Source: JBDTOX01 sp039933015 (GTDB lineage Bacteria; Pseudomonadota; Gammaproteobacteria; Burkholderiales; Methylophilaceae). From it: a stretch of DNA of 27,730 nucleotides. The position numbers and the translations under genes are program-made. This document shows, piece after piece, positions 8,179 through 15,491 of this stretch. Positions within the stretch are counted from its first letter, which is position 1; every line of letters starts with the position of its first letter. The DNA lies in assembly GCA_039933015.1 (NCBI GenBank), contig JBDTOX010000104.1, positions 1 to 27,730 on the forward strand. The letters are read 5' to 3'. The notes under the pieces were generated by a model. It saw only the letters and a list, made by a program, of their open reading frames with translations. It searched no databases and had not been told where the DNA came from.

Positions 8179-9436
8179 AACGCAAAGCCTCTGCCGGATT
8201 GGTTCTAGATGCTCGCCAGCTGGGATACAGCGTTGCCAGCAGACTCAAGACAAAGGACATGACAGTAATGACCGTCACATCGGACCACTCCAGATGTGAC
8301 GGTAAATCGCTGATGTAATACACGTCTTTTGCCAGGAACTGCACGCCAGACACATGCTCGATAAACGGCACTATAGTTTGAATATTGAGTGCGATGATGA
8401 CACCGACAACTGCACCTGCCACTGTCCCAATCACGCCGATCAACGCACCTTGTACAATGAATATCTGCATGATGCTGCGCGGACTCGCGCCAAAAGTACG
8501 CATGATGGCGATATCGGCACGCTTGTCCGTCACTGCCATCACCAAGGTGGAAACGATGTTAAAAGCCGCTACCGCAACAATGAGGGCAAGAATAATAAAC
8601 ATCACGCGTTTTTCCATCTGTACCGCACGGAAAAAATTGGCGTGCTGTTCAGTCCAGTCACTGATGAAATAAGTACCCTGCGCACTCAGCTGATTCGCCA
8701 ATTGACGCGAGATTGCGGGCGCCTGAAACAGATCATCGAGCTTGAGGCGTACACCAGACACGGTATCATTCATGCGATACAGCTTGGCTGCATCATCCAT
8801 GTGGATCAATGCCAGGCCCGCATCATATTCATACATGCCGATCTGGAACAACCCTACCACTTTGAATTGCTTGATGCGCGGGACTACGCCTGTCGGCGTG
8901 AACTGGCCCTGTGGGGCGAGCAACACGACCTTGTCACCCATAATCACGCCCAAGGATTGCGCCAACTCCGTACCGAGAATTATGCCAAACTCCCCGGCGC
9001 GCAAGTCACTCAACTGTCCTGCGCGCATGTGCGCACCCAGGTCGGCGACTTGGTCTTCATCGGCAGGCAATACACCGCGCACTATCGCGCCCTGCACCGC
9101 CTGCCCATAAGACAGCATGCCCTGCGCCATGATGTACGGTGCTGCCGCAAGCACGTGCGGCGCATGCTGAACGCTGGCAACCACTCCGGGCCAGTTCTCC
9201 AGCGTGTTATTCGCCCCGGTAATCTGCAAATGCGAAGCTACGCCCAGGATGCGCGAACGCAGCTCCTCCTGAAATCCATTCATCACCGATAGCACGACAA
9301 TAAGCGCAGCCACACCCAGCCCAATACCTATCATGCTGGTGAGTGAAATAAATGAGATGAAATGGTTGCGTCGCTTGGCTCGGGTATAGCGCAGGCCGAC
9401 GAAAAGTTCGAAAGGTAAAGACTTGGGTAGAAACAT
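8171..9436 (-). CDS. lolE: Lipoprotein-releasing system permease, LolC/LolE family
   Basis: The membrane subunit of the lipoprotein-releasing ABC transporter. The 421-residue protein opens with the family N-terminus (ELFVGLRYTRAKRRNHFISFISLTSMIGIGLGVAALIVVLSVMNGF). It then has a large periplasmic domain (about residues 50-270) and three C-terminal helices in an FtsX-like domain. Only one permease gene is visible, so the transporter may use a homodimer (LolF-like) or a second gene elsewhere. The ATG at 9436 is the only reasonable start. No Shine-Dalgarno precedes it, and an extended -10 element lies 8 bases upstream (see promoter entry). It is the first gene of the nine-gene minus-strand array. 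Confidence 0.93.
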   Translation of the reverse strand: MFLPKSLPFELFVGLRYTRAKRRNHFISFISLTSMIGIGLGVAALIVVLSVMNGFQEELRSRILGVASHLQITGANNTLENWPGVVASVQHAPHVLAAAPYIMAQGMLSYGQAVQGAIVRGVLPADEDQVADLGAHMRAGQLSDLRAGEFGIILGTELAQSLGVIMGDKVVLLAPQGQFTPTGVVPRIKQFKVVGLFQIGMYEYDAGLALIHMDDAAKLYRMNDTVSGVRLKLDDLFQAPAISRQLANQLSAQGTYFISDWTEQHANFFRAVQMEKRVMFIILALIVAVAAFNIVSTLVMAVTDKRADIAIMRTFGASPRSIMQIFIVQGALIGVIGTVAGAVVGVIIALNIQTIVPFIEHVSGVQFLAKDVYYISDLPSHLEWSDVTVITVMSFVLSLLATLYPSWRASRTNPAEALRYE

Positions 9437-9444
9437 AGTGCGGA

Positions 9445-9453
9445 ATTCTAGCA
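9445..9453 (-). promoter_or_regulatory. Extended -10 promoter of lolE, predicted leaderless
   Basis: On the minus strand, TGC followed by TAGAAT ends 8 bases before the lolE ATG. A start 7 bases downstream of the hexamer falls at 9438, leaving a 2-base leader. No purine-rich ribosome-binding site fits between the element and the ATG, and no good -35 is seen. It lies back to back with the ribE promoter. Confidence 0.5.
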
Positions 9454-9470
9454 GGGTTGTCAGCGCTATC

Positions 9471-9479
9471 TGTTAAAAT
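9471..9479 (+). promoter_or_regulatory. Extended -10 promoter of ribE, predicted leaderless
   Basis: TGT followed by TAAAAT (9474-9479) places the expected transcription start at 9486, which is the A of the ribE ATG. There is no Shine-Dalgarno in the six bases between. The start codon itself is secure because riboflavin synthase proteins begin MFTGII. Confidence 0.5.
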
Positions 9480-9485
9480 TGCTGT

Positions 9486-10091
9486 ATGTTTACTGGAATC
9501 ATACAGGCCATAGGCCAAATCGAGCGCATTACTCCTGCGGGAGCAGACGTAAAACTTTCCATTGCCGTCGGCGAGTTAGATATGAACGACGTGCAAATTG
9601 GCGACAGCATCGCCGTCAATGGCGTATGCCTGACCGCGGTGACGTTGAATAAAAGCCATTTTGAGGCGCACGTTTCCAAAGAAACCCTGTCTTGCACGGT
9701 AGGCTTGGAAAACACCCACGCAGTCAATCTGGAAAAAGCCCTGCGCTTTTCCGACCGGCTCGGCGGCCACCTGGTCAGCGGCCATGTCGATGGCGTAGGC
9801 CAGCTAGTGCGTTTCGAATCCGCAGACGACTGCATCGTGCTTGCCATTCGCGCGCCCAACGCATTGTCACGTTATATTGCCGTCAAGGGCTCCATTGCGA
9901 TTGACGGGGTAAGCCTTACCGTGAATATGGTGGAAGACGATACGTTCAGCATCAATTTGATTCCGCATACCCTGGAAATGACTTCATTAAAGAACTTAGG
10001 CGTAGGCAGCCGGGTCAATCTGGAAGTGGATTTAATTGCGCGCTACGTGGAACGCATGGCGCAATGCAACAAGCCAGGAGAAAGCGCATGA
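9486..10091 (+). CDS. ribE: Riboflavin synthase, alpha subunit
   Basis: It dismutates two molecules of 6,7-dimethyl-8-ribityllumazine to riboflavin, the last step of the pathway, in the cytoplasm. The 201-residue protein has the two tandem lumazine-binding (barrel) repeats of the family. The first starts at MFTGIIQAIGQIERI with NGVCLTAV near residue 46; the second covers GGHLVSGHVDGVGQL with DGVSLTVN near residue 145. Length is typical (about 200-215). Its stop codon overlaps the ribBA start (ATGA), so the two are coupled. ribH is not in the window. No FMN riboswitch is possible upstream because only 49 bases separate it from lolE. Confidence 0.96.
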   Translation: MFTGIIQAIGQIERITPAGADVKLSIAVGELDMNDVQIGDSIAVNGVCLTAVTLNKSHFEAHVSKETLSCTVGLENTHAVNLEKALRFSDRLGGHLVSGHVDGVGQLVRFESADDCIVLAIRAPNALSRYIAVKGSIAIDGVSLTVNMVEDDTFSINLIPHTLEMTSLKNLGVGSRVNLEVDLIARYVERMAQCNKPGESA

Positions 10092-11191
10092 CCAGCGCTA
10101 TTGCTATCAGCACGACAGTAGAAATCATCGAAGAATTCCGCCAAGGCCGCATGGTAATTCTGGTAGATGAAGAAGATCGTGAAAACGAGGGCGATCTGGT
10201 AGTCGCTGCGCAATTTTCCACGCCAGCACATATCAACTTCATGGCCAAACATGGCCGCGGCCTGATTTGCCTGACGCTGACTGAAGCACGTTGTCGCCAG
10301 CTCAATCTGCCATCCATGGTGCAGAAAAATGGCTCCAGCATGCGCACTAATTTCACGGTTTCGATTGAAGCGGCAGAAGGCGTCACCACGGGTATTTCCG
10401 CTGCTGACCGCGCTCACACCATACTGGCTGCCGTAGCTAAAAATGCCACGGCAAAAGATATTGTCAGCCCTGGCCACATTTTCCCGCTTGCTGCGCAAAA
10501 TGGCGGTGTGCTGGTGCGGGCGGGTCATACCGAGGCCGGCTGCGACCTGGCTGCATTAGCGGGACTGGAGCCCGCTTCCGTCATTTGCGAAATTCTGAAA
10601 GATGACGGAAGTATGGCGCGCCTGCCAGACTTGATGGAGTTTGCCGCGCAGCACCAGATTAAAATCGGCACGATTGCCGACCTCATTCACTACCGCAGCG
10701 CAACCGAAAGTCTGGTAGAACGCGCAGCCGAGCGCATGGTGGCCACACCTTACGGCCCCATGCGCCTGATCGCCTACGCCAACAAAATCAACAATGAAAC
10801 CCATCTGGCGCTGCTCAAAGGCGAACCGACCCCGGATAAAGAAGTGCTGGTACGCGTGCATGAGCCACTATCGGTGTTTGATTTACTTGATAGCAGCAGC
10901 CGCGCCCACTCATGGAATACGCTAAAAGCCATGGAAACCATACAGCACGCGGACTGCGGCGTAATTGTGCTGCTCCATCGCAATGAAAACGGCGCCGAGC
11001 TGGTTGACCGCATAGCCCATGCAGATGAACCCATACGTATTAAGCAGGATTTACGCAATTATGGGATAGGTTCACAAATTCTGCTGGATTTAGGCGTGCG
11101 CAAAATGAAACTGCTGGCTACTCCACGCAAAATGCCCAGCATGGTAGGGTTTGGCCTGGAAGTCACCGGGTACCTAGAAACAGCTTCATGA
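10088..11191 (+). CDS. ribBA: 3,4-dihydroxy-2-butanone-4-phosphate synthase with degenerate GTP cyclohydrolase II domain (RibBA/RibBX type)
   Basis: The N-terminal domain (residues 1 to about 205) makes 3,4-dihydroxy-2-butanone 4-phosphate from ribulose 5-phosphate. It keeps EDRENEGD (29-36), the GRGLICL region and GHTEAGCDLAALAGL. The C-terminal domain (about 206-367) aligns with GTP cyclohydrolase II. However, where active enzymes have the zinc-ligand cysteines (pattern CLTGD...RCDCG), it has EPLSVFDLLDSSSRAHSW, with no cysteines. That half is therefore probably not a cyclohydrolase. I chose the ATG at 10088, which overlaps the ribE stop as ATGA and has an AGGAG 8 bases upstream; the frame is open a little further upstream, inside ribE. 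A separate ribA should exist elsewhere. Confidence 0.93.
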   Translation: MTSAIAISTTVEIIEEFRQGRMVILVDEEDRENEGDLVVAAQFSTPAHINFMAKHGRGLICLTLTEARCRQLNLPSMVQKNGSSMRTNFTVSIEAAEGVTTGISAADRAHTILAAVAKNATAKDIVSPGHIFPLAAQNGGVLVRAGHTEAGCDLAALAGLEPASVICEILKDDGSMARLPDLMEFAAQHQIKIGTIADLIHYRSATESLVERAAERMVATPYGPMRLIAYANKINNETHLALLKGEPTPDKEVLVRVHEPLSVFDLLDSSSRAHSWNTLKAMETIQHADCGVIVLLHRNENGAELVDRIAHADEPIRIKQDLRNYGIGSQILLDLGVRKMKLLATPRKMPSMVGFGLEVTGYLETAS

Positions 11192-11213
11192 TATTTATGA
11201 GACAATAAGCCTC

Positions 11214-11774
11214 GTGGAAAACGTCAATCTTACCGGTCACTTCCTCATAGCGATGCCCGCCATGACCGATCCGTATTTTGCCAAGTCGGTGACTTTCATT
11301 TGTGAACACAATCAGGATGGCGCGATGGGCGTAGTCATTAACCGCCCCATCGATATGACATTCGACACCCTGTTTGAACAAATCAACCTCGACCTTAAAG
11401 ACAACCCTATCGCCAGCAAGGCGGTACACTTTGGCGGACCCGTGCAGATCGACCGTGGATTTGTACTGCACCAACCCGCAGGCGAATGGCAATCTACCAT
11501 TGCCATTGACGGTGAAACCGCACTCACAACCTCAAAAGACATACTGGAAGCCGTTGCCTTGGGCACGGGTCCAAAAAAAATGCTGATCACCCTGGGCTAT
11601 GCAGGCTGGTCTGCAGGGCAACTGGAACAGGAAATGGGGCAAAATGCGTGGCTATCCGTAAAGGCGCAAGACTCCGTGATTTTCGATTTGCCCAGCGATG
11701 AGAAGCTCGACGCAGCCATGAGCCTGTTGGGGCTGGATTTCGCCCGACTTTCCGAGGGGGCCGGTCATGCATAA
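11214..11774 (+). CDS. yqgE: YqgE/AlgH family protein
   Basis: A conserved cytoplasmic protein of about 187 residues (186 here) with unsettled function; in Pseudomonas the homologue is called AlgH. Family motifs visible are LTGHFLIAMPAM at the N-terminus, CEHNQDGAMGVVINRP (about 30-45), GGPVQIDRGFVLH (about 75-87) and LGYAGWSAGQLEQEM (about 125-139). It uses a GTG start with no Shine-Dalgarno; a weak extended -10-like TGA-GACAAT ends 7 bases upstream, so the mRNA might be nearly leaderless. It is followed by ruvX, the usual partner: yqgE and yqgF/ruvX are neighbours across many proteobacteria. Confidence 0.93.
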   Translation: MENVNLTGHFLIAMPAMTDPYFAKSVTFICEHNQDGAMGVVINRPIDMTFDTLFEQINLDLKDNPIASKAVHFGGPVQIDRGFVLHQPAGEWQSTIAIDGETALTTSKDILEAVALGTGPKKMLITLGYAGWSAGQLEQEMGQNAWLSVKAQDSVIFDLPSDEKLDAAMSLLGLDFARLSEGAGHA

Positions 11775-11791
11775 AGTTAAGTACGCCAGGC

Positions 11792-11800
11792 TGCTATTAA
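11792..11800 (+). promoter_or_regulatory. Extended -10 promoter of ruvX-pyrRBC'
   Basis: TGC followed by TATTAA (11795-11800) predicts transcription from about 11807, four bases before the ruvX ATG. No Shine-Dalgarno lies between. With so short a leader there is no room for an attenuator upstream of the pyrimidine genes. The hexamer is less perfect than those at lolE and yggS. Confidence 0.4.
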
Positions 11801-11810
11801 ATTAACTTGC

Positions 11811-12308
11811 ATGCAGACGACCTTCAACGACATCGACACCAAAATTACCGGCCTGACCAACCCACCGCCATTCCGCGCACAAGGCTGCGTACTGGCTTTT
11901 GATTTTGGCGAGAAACGCATCGGCGTGGCCGTCGGCGAGCATATGCTTGGCATTGCCCACCCACTCATCACCATAGAAACCGAAGCGACTGATGCACGCT
12001 TTCGCGTTATCGCCGAGCTAATTAAGGAATGGCAACCCAGCATGTTTGTCGTCGGGCTGCCATTATCGATGGATGGTGAAGAACACGCCCTGACCTTACT
12101 GAGCAAAAAATTTGCACGCCGGCTGGATGGCCGTTTTGGCCTGCCGGTGGTAATGGTGGACGAACGCCTGACTTCTGCGGAGGCCAGCCAGACGCTCAAG
12201 CAACTAGGCATAGGCGGACGCAAACAGAAACCCATGCTGGATCAGGTTGCGGCACAGCATATCCTGCAATCTTACTTTGATGCGTTACCGCGCACTGAAT
12301 CGACATGA
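11811..12308 (+). CDS. ruvX: Holliday junction resolvase-like RNase H-fold protein (YqgF/RuvX)
   Basis: An essential RNase H-fold nuclease family implicated in 16S rRNA 5'-end processing and, by fold, in Holliday junction resolution. The 165-residue protein has the first catalytic motif LAFDFGEKRIGVAVGE (about residues 28-43), VVGLPLSMDGEE (about 81-92), VVMVDERLTSAEA (about 113-125), and the C-terminal DQVAAQHILQSYFD carrying the last acidic residue. It has about 20 extra N-terminal residues compared with the shortest family members; no alternative start fits better. Its last 4 bases overlap the pyrR start as ATGA. Confidence 0.94.
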   Translation: MQTTFNDIDTKITGLTNPPPFRAQGCVLAFDFGEKRIGVAVGEHMLGIAHPLITIETEATDARFRVIAELIKEWQPSMFVVGLPLSMDGEEHALTLLSKKFARRLDGRFGLPVVMVDERLTSAEASQTLKQLGIGGRKQKPMLDQVAAQHILQSYFDALPRTEST

Positions 12309-12820
12309 CCATAACCTTGCCTGATGCCGAAGCCCTCCTGAATGTTCTTGCCGACAAGCTCAAACCGCTGATCACTACTGATACCGCGCTAGTGGGCATA
12401 TACAGCGGCGGCGCATGGCTCACCGAGCGCCTGCTCCCCTTGCTGGCTAAGGACTTGGGTTACGAATTAGCACATGGCATGCTGGATGTTTCTTTCTACC
12501 GCGACGACTTCAGCCAGCGTGGTTTGCATGCCGAAAACAAACCATCGCAGATTCCATTCGATGTGCAAGGCCGGCACATCATCCTGATTGACGACGTGTT
12601 TTACACTGGGCGTACCATACGGGCGGCGATGAATGAGCTGTTCGACTATGGCCGCCCGGCCAGCATTACGTTAGCCGTACTGGTAAATCGTGGGGCGCGC
12701 GAGCTACCGATTACACCACAAATTACCGCAGCGGAAATACCCTTGGCCGCAGAGCAGAATCTGCAACTGCTGCGCCATGACGATGGCCACTTTTATCTTC
12801 AATTAGAAGAAAGCATCTGA
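12305..12820 (+). CDS. pyrR: Bifunctional pyr operon regulator / uracil phosphoribosyltransferase PyrR
   Basis: PyrR makes UMP from uracil and PRPP and, in Firmicutes, also binds pyr mRNA to promote termination. The 171-residue protein shows the phosphoribosyltransferase PRPP motif HIILIDDVFYTGRTIRAAMNE (about residues 95-115) and DVSFYRDDF, a PyrR hallmark, near residue 61. It overlaps ruvX by 4 bases and its stop shares a base with the pyrB start (TGATG), so ruvX, pyrR and pyrB are translationally coupled. No leader with a PyrR-binding loop is visible, so here it may serve mainly in uracil salvage or act on another transcript. Confidence 0.95.
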   Translation: MTITLPDAEALLNVLADKLKPLITTDTALVGIYSGGAWLTERLLPLLAKDLGYELAHGMLDVSFYRDDFSQRGLHAENKPSQIPFDVQGRHIILIDDVFYTGRTIRAAMNELFDYGRPASITLAVLVNRGARELPITPQITAAEIPLAAEQNLQLLRHDDGHFYLQLEESI

Positions 12821-13770
12821 TGCTTAATCCTCAACTAAACAAGGATGGAAAACTCAAACACCTGCTCACCATAGAGGGTTTACCGCACGCCATACTGCAG
12901 CAGATTCTGGATACGGCAGAATCCTTTGTCGGCGTGGCGGAGCGCGAAGTGAAGAAAGTCCCGCTGCTGCGCGGCAAAACCGTCTGCAACATCTTTTTTG
13001 AAAACAGCACGCGCACCCGCACCACGTTCGAGATTGCCGCCAAGCGGCTATCGGCAGACGTCATTAACCTCGATGTCCGCACGTCGTCGCGATCCAAGGG
13101 CGAAACCATACTCGACACAGTGGACAATCTCACCGCCATGCACGCCGACATGTTTGTGGTACGCCATGCGGAGTCCGGTGCAGCGCACTTCATCGCGCGC
13201 CATGTGGAGCCGCACATTCACGTCATCAATGCGGGTGATGGCCGCCATGCTCATCCCACGCAAGGCCTGCTGGACGCATTCACCATACGCCGCTACAAAC
13301 CGGATATGCACAACTTGCGCGTGGCCTTGGTCGGCGACGTGCTACATTCGCGCGTTGCCCGCTCGGAAATCCACGCGCTGACCACGCTAGGTGTGCCGGA
13401 GGTGCGCGTGATTGCACCCAAAACCCTGCTGCCGGAACATGTAGAAAAGCTGGGCGTGCAGGTCTATCACGACATGCGCGAAGGTCTGAAGGATGTCGAT
13501 GTGATCATGATGTTGCGTCTGCAGGGCGAGCGCATGAGCGGCGCCATGCTGCCCAGCGCGCAGGAGTATTTCAAATGTTATGGCCTCACTCAGGAAAAAC
13601 TCGCGCTTGCCCAGCCGGACGCCATTGTCATGCACCCCGGCCCGATGAACCGCGGCGTAGAAATCGACTCATCGGTGGCTGATGGCAGCCAGTCGGTCAT
13701 CCTGCCGCAAGTCACTTACGGTATTGCGGTGCGCATGGCGGTAATGGCGATTTTAGCGGGTAACAGTTAA
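12820..13770 (+). CDS. pyrB: Aspartate carbamoyltransferase catalytic subunit
   Basis: It condenses carbamoyl phosphate and aspartate, the committed step of pyrimidine synthesis. The 316-residue protein has the carbamoyl-phosphate loop FFENSTRTRTTFE (about residues 60-72), the SxxKGE loop TSSRSKGETILDT (about 88-100), HPTQGLLDAFTI (about 146-157), RLQGER and MHPGPMNRGVEI. There is no pyrI nearby. Instead pyrB shares a base with the following pyrC homologue (TAATG), which lacks catalytic residues. This is the class A arrangement known from Pseudomonas, where inactive PyrC' chains hold the PyrB trimers together in a dodecamer. Confidence 0.97.
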   Translation: MLNPQLNKDGKLKHLLTIEGLPHAILQQILDTAESFVGVAEREVKKVPLLRGKTVCNIFFENSTRTRTTFEIAAKRLSADVINLDVRTSSRSKGETILDTVDNLTAMHADMFVVRHAESGAAHFIARHVEPHIHVINAGDGRHAHPTQGLLDAFTIRRYKPDMHNLRVALVGDVLHSRVARSEIHALTTLGVPEVRVIAPKTLLPEHVEKLGVQVYHDMREGLKDVDVIMMLRLQGERMSGAMLPSAQEYFKCYGLTQEKLALAQPDAIVMHPGPMNRGVEIDSSVADGSQSVILPQVTYGIAVRMAVMAILAGNS

Positions 13771-15044
13771 TGAAAATTCACATCAAGAACGGTCGCCTGA
13801 TCGACCCCAAGAACAACATTGATGCCAAGCACGACTTGTTTATTGCCGCTGGCAAGGTAGTGGGCATAGGCAAAATGCCGGATGATTTTGTCGTGAATCA
13901 GGTAATTGACGCCACCGGCCTCATTATCTGCCCAGGCCTGGTTGACCTGTCCGCCAGGTTAAGAGAACCCGGTTTTGAATACAAAGCTACACTGGAAAGC
14001 GAAATGCAGGCCGCAGCTGCGGGCGGCATCACCAGCCTCGCTTGCCCGCCGGATACCGATCCGGTACTGGATGAACCTGGCCTCGTGGAAATGCTCAAGC
14101 ACCGAGCCAAGCAGCTCAACCTGGCTCACGTTTACCCATTGGGTGCGCTCACGCGCCAACTTGAAGGCAAACAGCTTACCGAGATGTGCGAGCTCACCGA
14201 GGCCGGCTGTGTAGGCTTCTCGCAAGCCGATGTCGCCATTACCGATACTCAGGTACTATGGCGTGCCATGCAATATGCGGCCACCTTCGGCTTCACCGCC
14301 TGGCTGCGTCCGGAAGAACCTTATCTGGCGCGCGACGGGGTGGCACACGATGGCGAAGTGGCGGCAAGGCTGGGCTTGAAAGGTATTCCTGCGGCAGCGG
14401 AAACACTGGCACTGGCAACAATTCTGCGCATTGCGCGCGAAACTGGCGCCAAAGTGCACCTGTGCCGCATATCAACTGCTGAAGGCGTTGAGATGCTGCG
14501 CGCAGCCAAGCAGCAAGGCCTGGCTGTGAGCTGCGACATTACCGCCAATCACCTGCATTTAACTGAACACGACCTCGGATTTTTTGATGCCAATTGCCAC
14601 CTCAAGCCACCACTGCGCAGCCAGCGCGACAAGGATGCACTGCGCGCAGGGCTGGCAGACGGCACGATCAATGCGGTCTGCTCCGACCACACGCCCGTAG
14701 ATGTCGATGCCAAACTGCTGCCGTTTGCCGAAGCCGAAGCAGGGGCAACCGGCCTCGAGCTACTGCTGCCGCTTACATTAAAATGGGCAGCTGAACATAA
14801 AGTACCCATGATGGATGCCATAGCCCGCATGACCAGCGCGCCTGCCGCCATACTCGGCATCGATGGCGGACATTTAAGCCTCAATGCCAATGCCGATATC
14901 TGTATGTTCGATCCCGGGCATTACTGGAAGATTGATGCTGCCACACTGATCAGCCAAGGCAAGAATAGCCCTTTCCTCGGCCTGGAAGTTGCCGGGAAAG
15001 TACGTTACACCCTGCTGCACGGTCACACGGTACATCAGGCATGA
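13770..15044 (+). CDS. pyrX: Dihydroorotase homologue, probably inactive (PyrC'/PyrX)
   Basis: The 424-residue amidohydrolase is clearly related to type I dihydroorotase: PGLVDLSARLREPG (55-68), SDHTPVD (305-311) and ILGIDGGHLSLNANADICMFD. The metal-binding His-x-His that should precede LREPG is Ser61-Ala-Arg63, and the usual second histidine of HxxHxS is Arg233 (VHLCRIST). The conserved aspartate of SDHTP (D306) remains. Loss of these zinc ligands is what defines the pseudo-dihydroorotase subunits (PyrC') of Pseudomonas-type aspartate transcarbamoylase. It overlaps the pyrB stop by one base, fitting a fixed 1:1 complex. An active dihydroorotase must be encoded elsewhere. Confidence 0.9.
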   Translation: MKIHIKNGRLIDPKNNIDAKHDLFIAAGKVVGIGKMPDDFVVNQVIDATGLIICPGLVDLSARLREPGFEYKATLESEMQAAAAGGITSLACPPDTDPVLDEPGLVEMLKHRAKQLNLAHVYPLGALTRQLEGKQLTEMCELTEAGCVGFSQADVAITDTQVLWRAMQYAATFGFTAWLRPEEPYLARDGVAHDGEVAARLGLKGIPAAAETLALATILRIARETGAKVHLCRISTAEGVEMLRAAKQQGLAVSCDITANHLHLTEHDLGFFDANCHLKPPLRSQRDKDALRAGLADGTINAVCSDHTPVDVDAKLLPFAEAEAGATGLELLLPLTLKWAAEHKVPMMDAIARMTSAPAAILGIDGGHLSLNANADICMFDPGHYWKIDAATLISQGKNSPFLGLEVAGKVRYTLLHGHTVHQA

Positions 15045-15056
15045 AAGGAATACACA

Positions 15057-15491
15057 ATGCGTCGACTACACCCTTTATTCTTCCTGCTGCTGGTATTTTT
15101 AACATTTGATACGCAAGCGGCAGAACCCAGACCGGGGTTATGGAATCTTTCCGTTACCACCATGGCAGAAGGCGCCACACAAACGTTTGGTCCTTACAAC
15201 AGCAGTCAGTGTTTGAGCCAGGAAGATATCCGCAATCCAGAAATACTACTGGCCAATAATGGCGCGGCTGATTGCAGTTATGGCAACAAGCAATACCAGA
15301 GCAGTCGCTTCAGTTTTACAGTCCAGTGCGGCGGGGCGATACCGATGAGCGGCTCTGGCAATATCACTTATACTGCCGATACGCTGCAAGGCGATGTGGA
15401 CATCACCGCTGACTTGCAGGGTCTGGAAGTGGCTACCAAAAGTCAGGTTTCCGGCACGCGTGTCGGCGATTGCACGGCAGGTCAGAAGTAG
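15057..15491 (+). CDS. Exported DUF3617 family protein
   Basis: A 144-residue protein with a Sec signal peptide (RRLHPLFFLLLVFLTFDTQA, predicted cleavage before AEPRPG). The mature part begins PRPGLWNLSVTTMAEG, the 'PGLWE'-type opening of DUF3617 proteins. It contains four cysteines, likely two disulfides (SQCLS, DCSYG, VQCGG, GDCTA), with CSYGNKQYQSSRFSFTVQC in the middle. These proteins are periplasmic or secreted; their function is unknown. It starts 12 bases after the pyrC' stop with an AGGA ribosome-binding site, so it could be co-transcribed with the pyr genes although no functional link is obvious. Confidence 0.8.
   Translation: MRRLHPLFFLLLVFLTFDTQAAEPRPGLWNLSVTTMAEGATQTFGPYNSSQCLSQEDIRNPEILLANNGAADCSYGNKQYQSSRFSFTVQCGGAIPMSGSGNITYTADTLQGDVDITADLQGLEVATKSQVSGTRVGDCTAGQK

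Noticed and set aside
8354..9292. 312-codon open frame on the plus strand
   Set aside because: It lies wholly antisense to lolE. Its translation is rich in His, Arg and Cys with no domain pattern, while the lolE frame shows clear family motifs.
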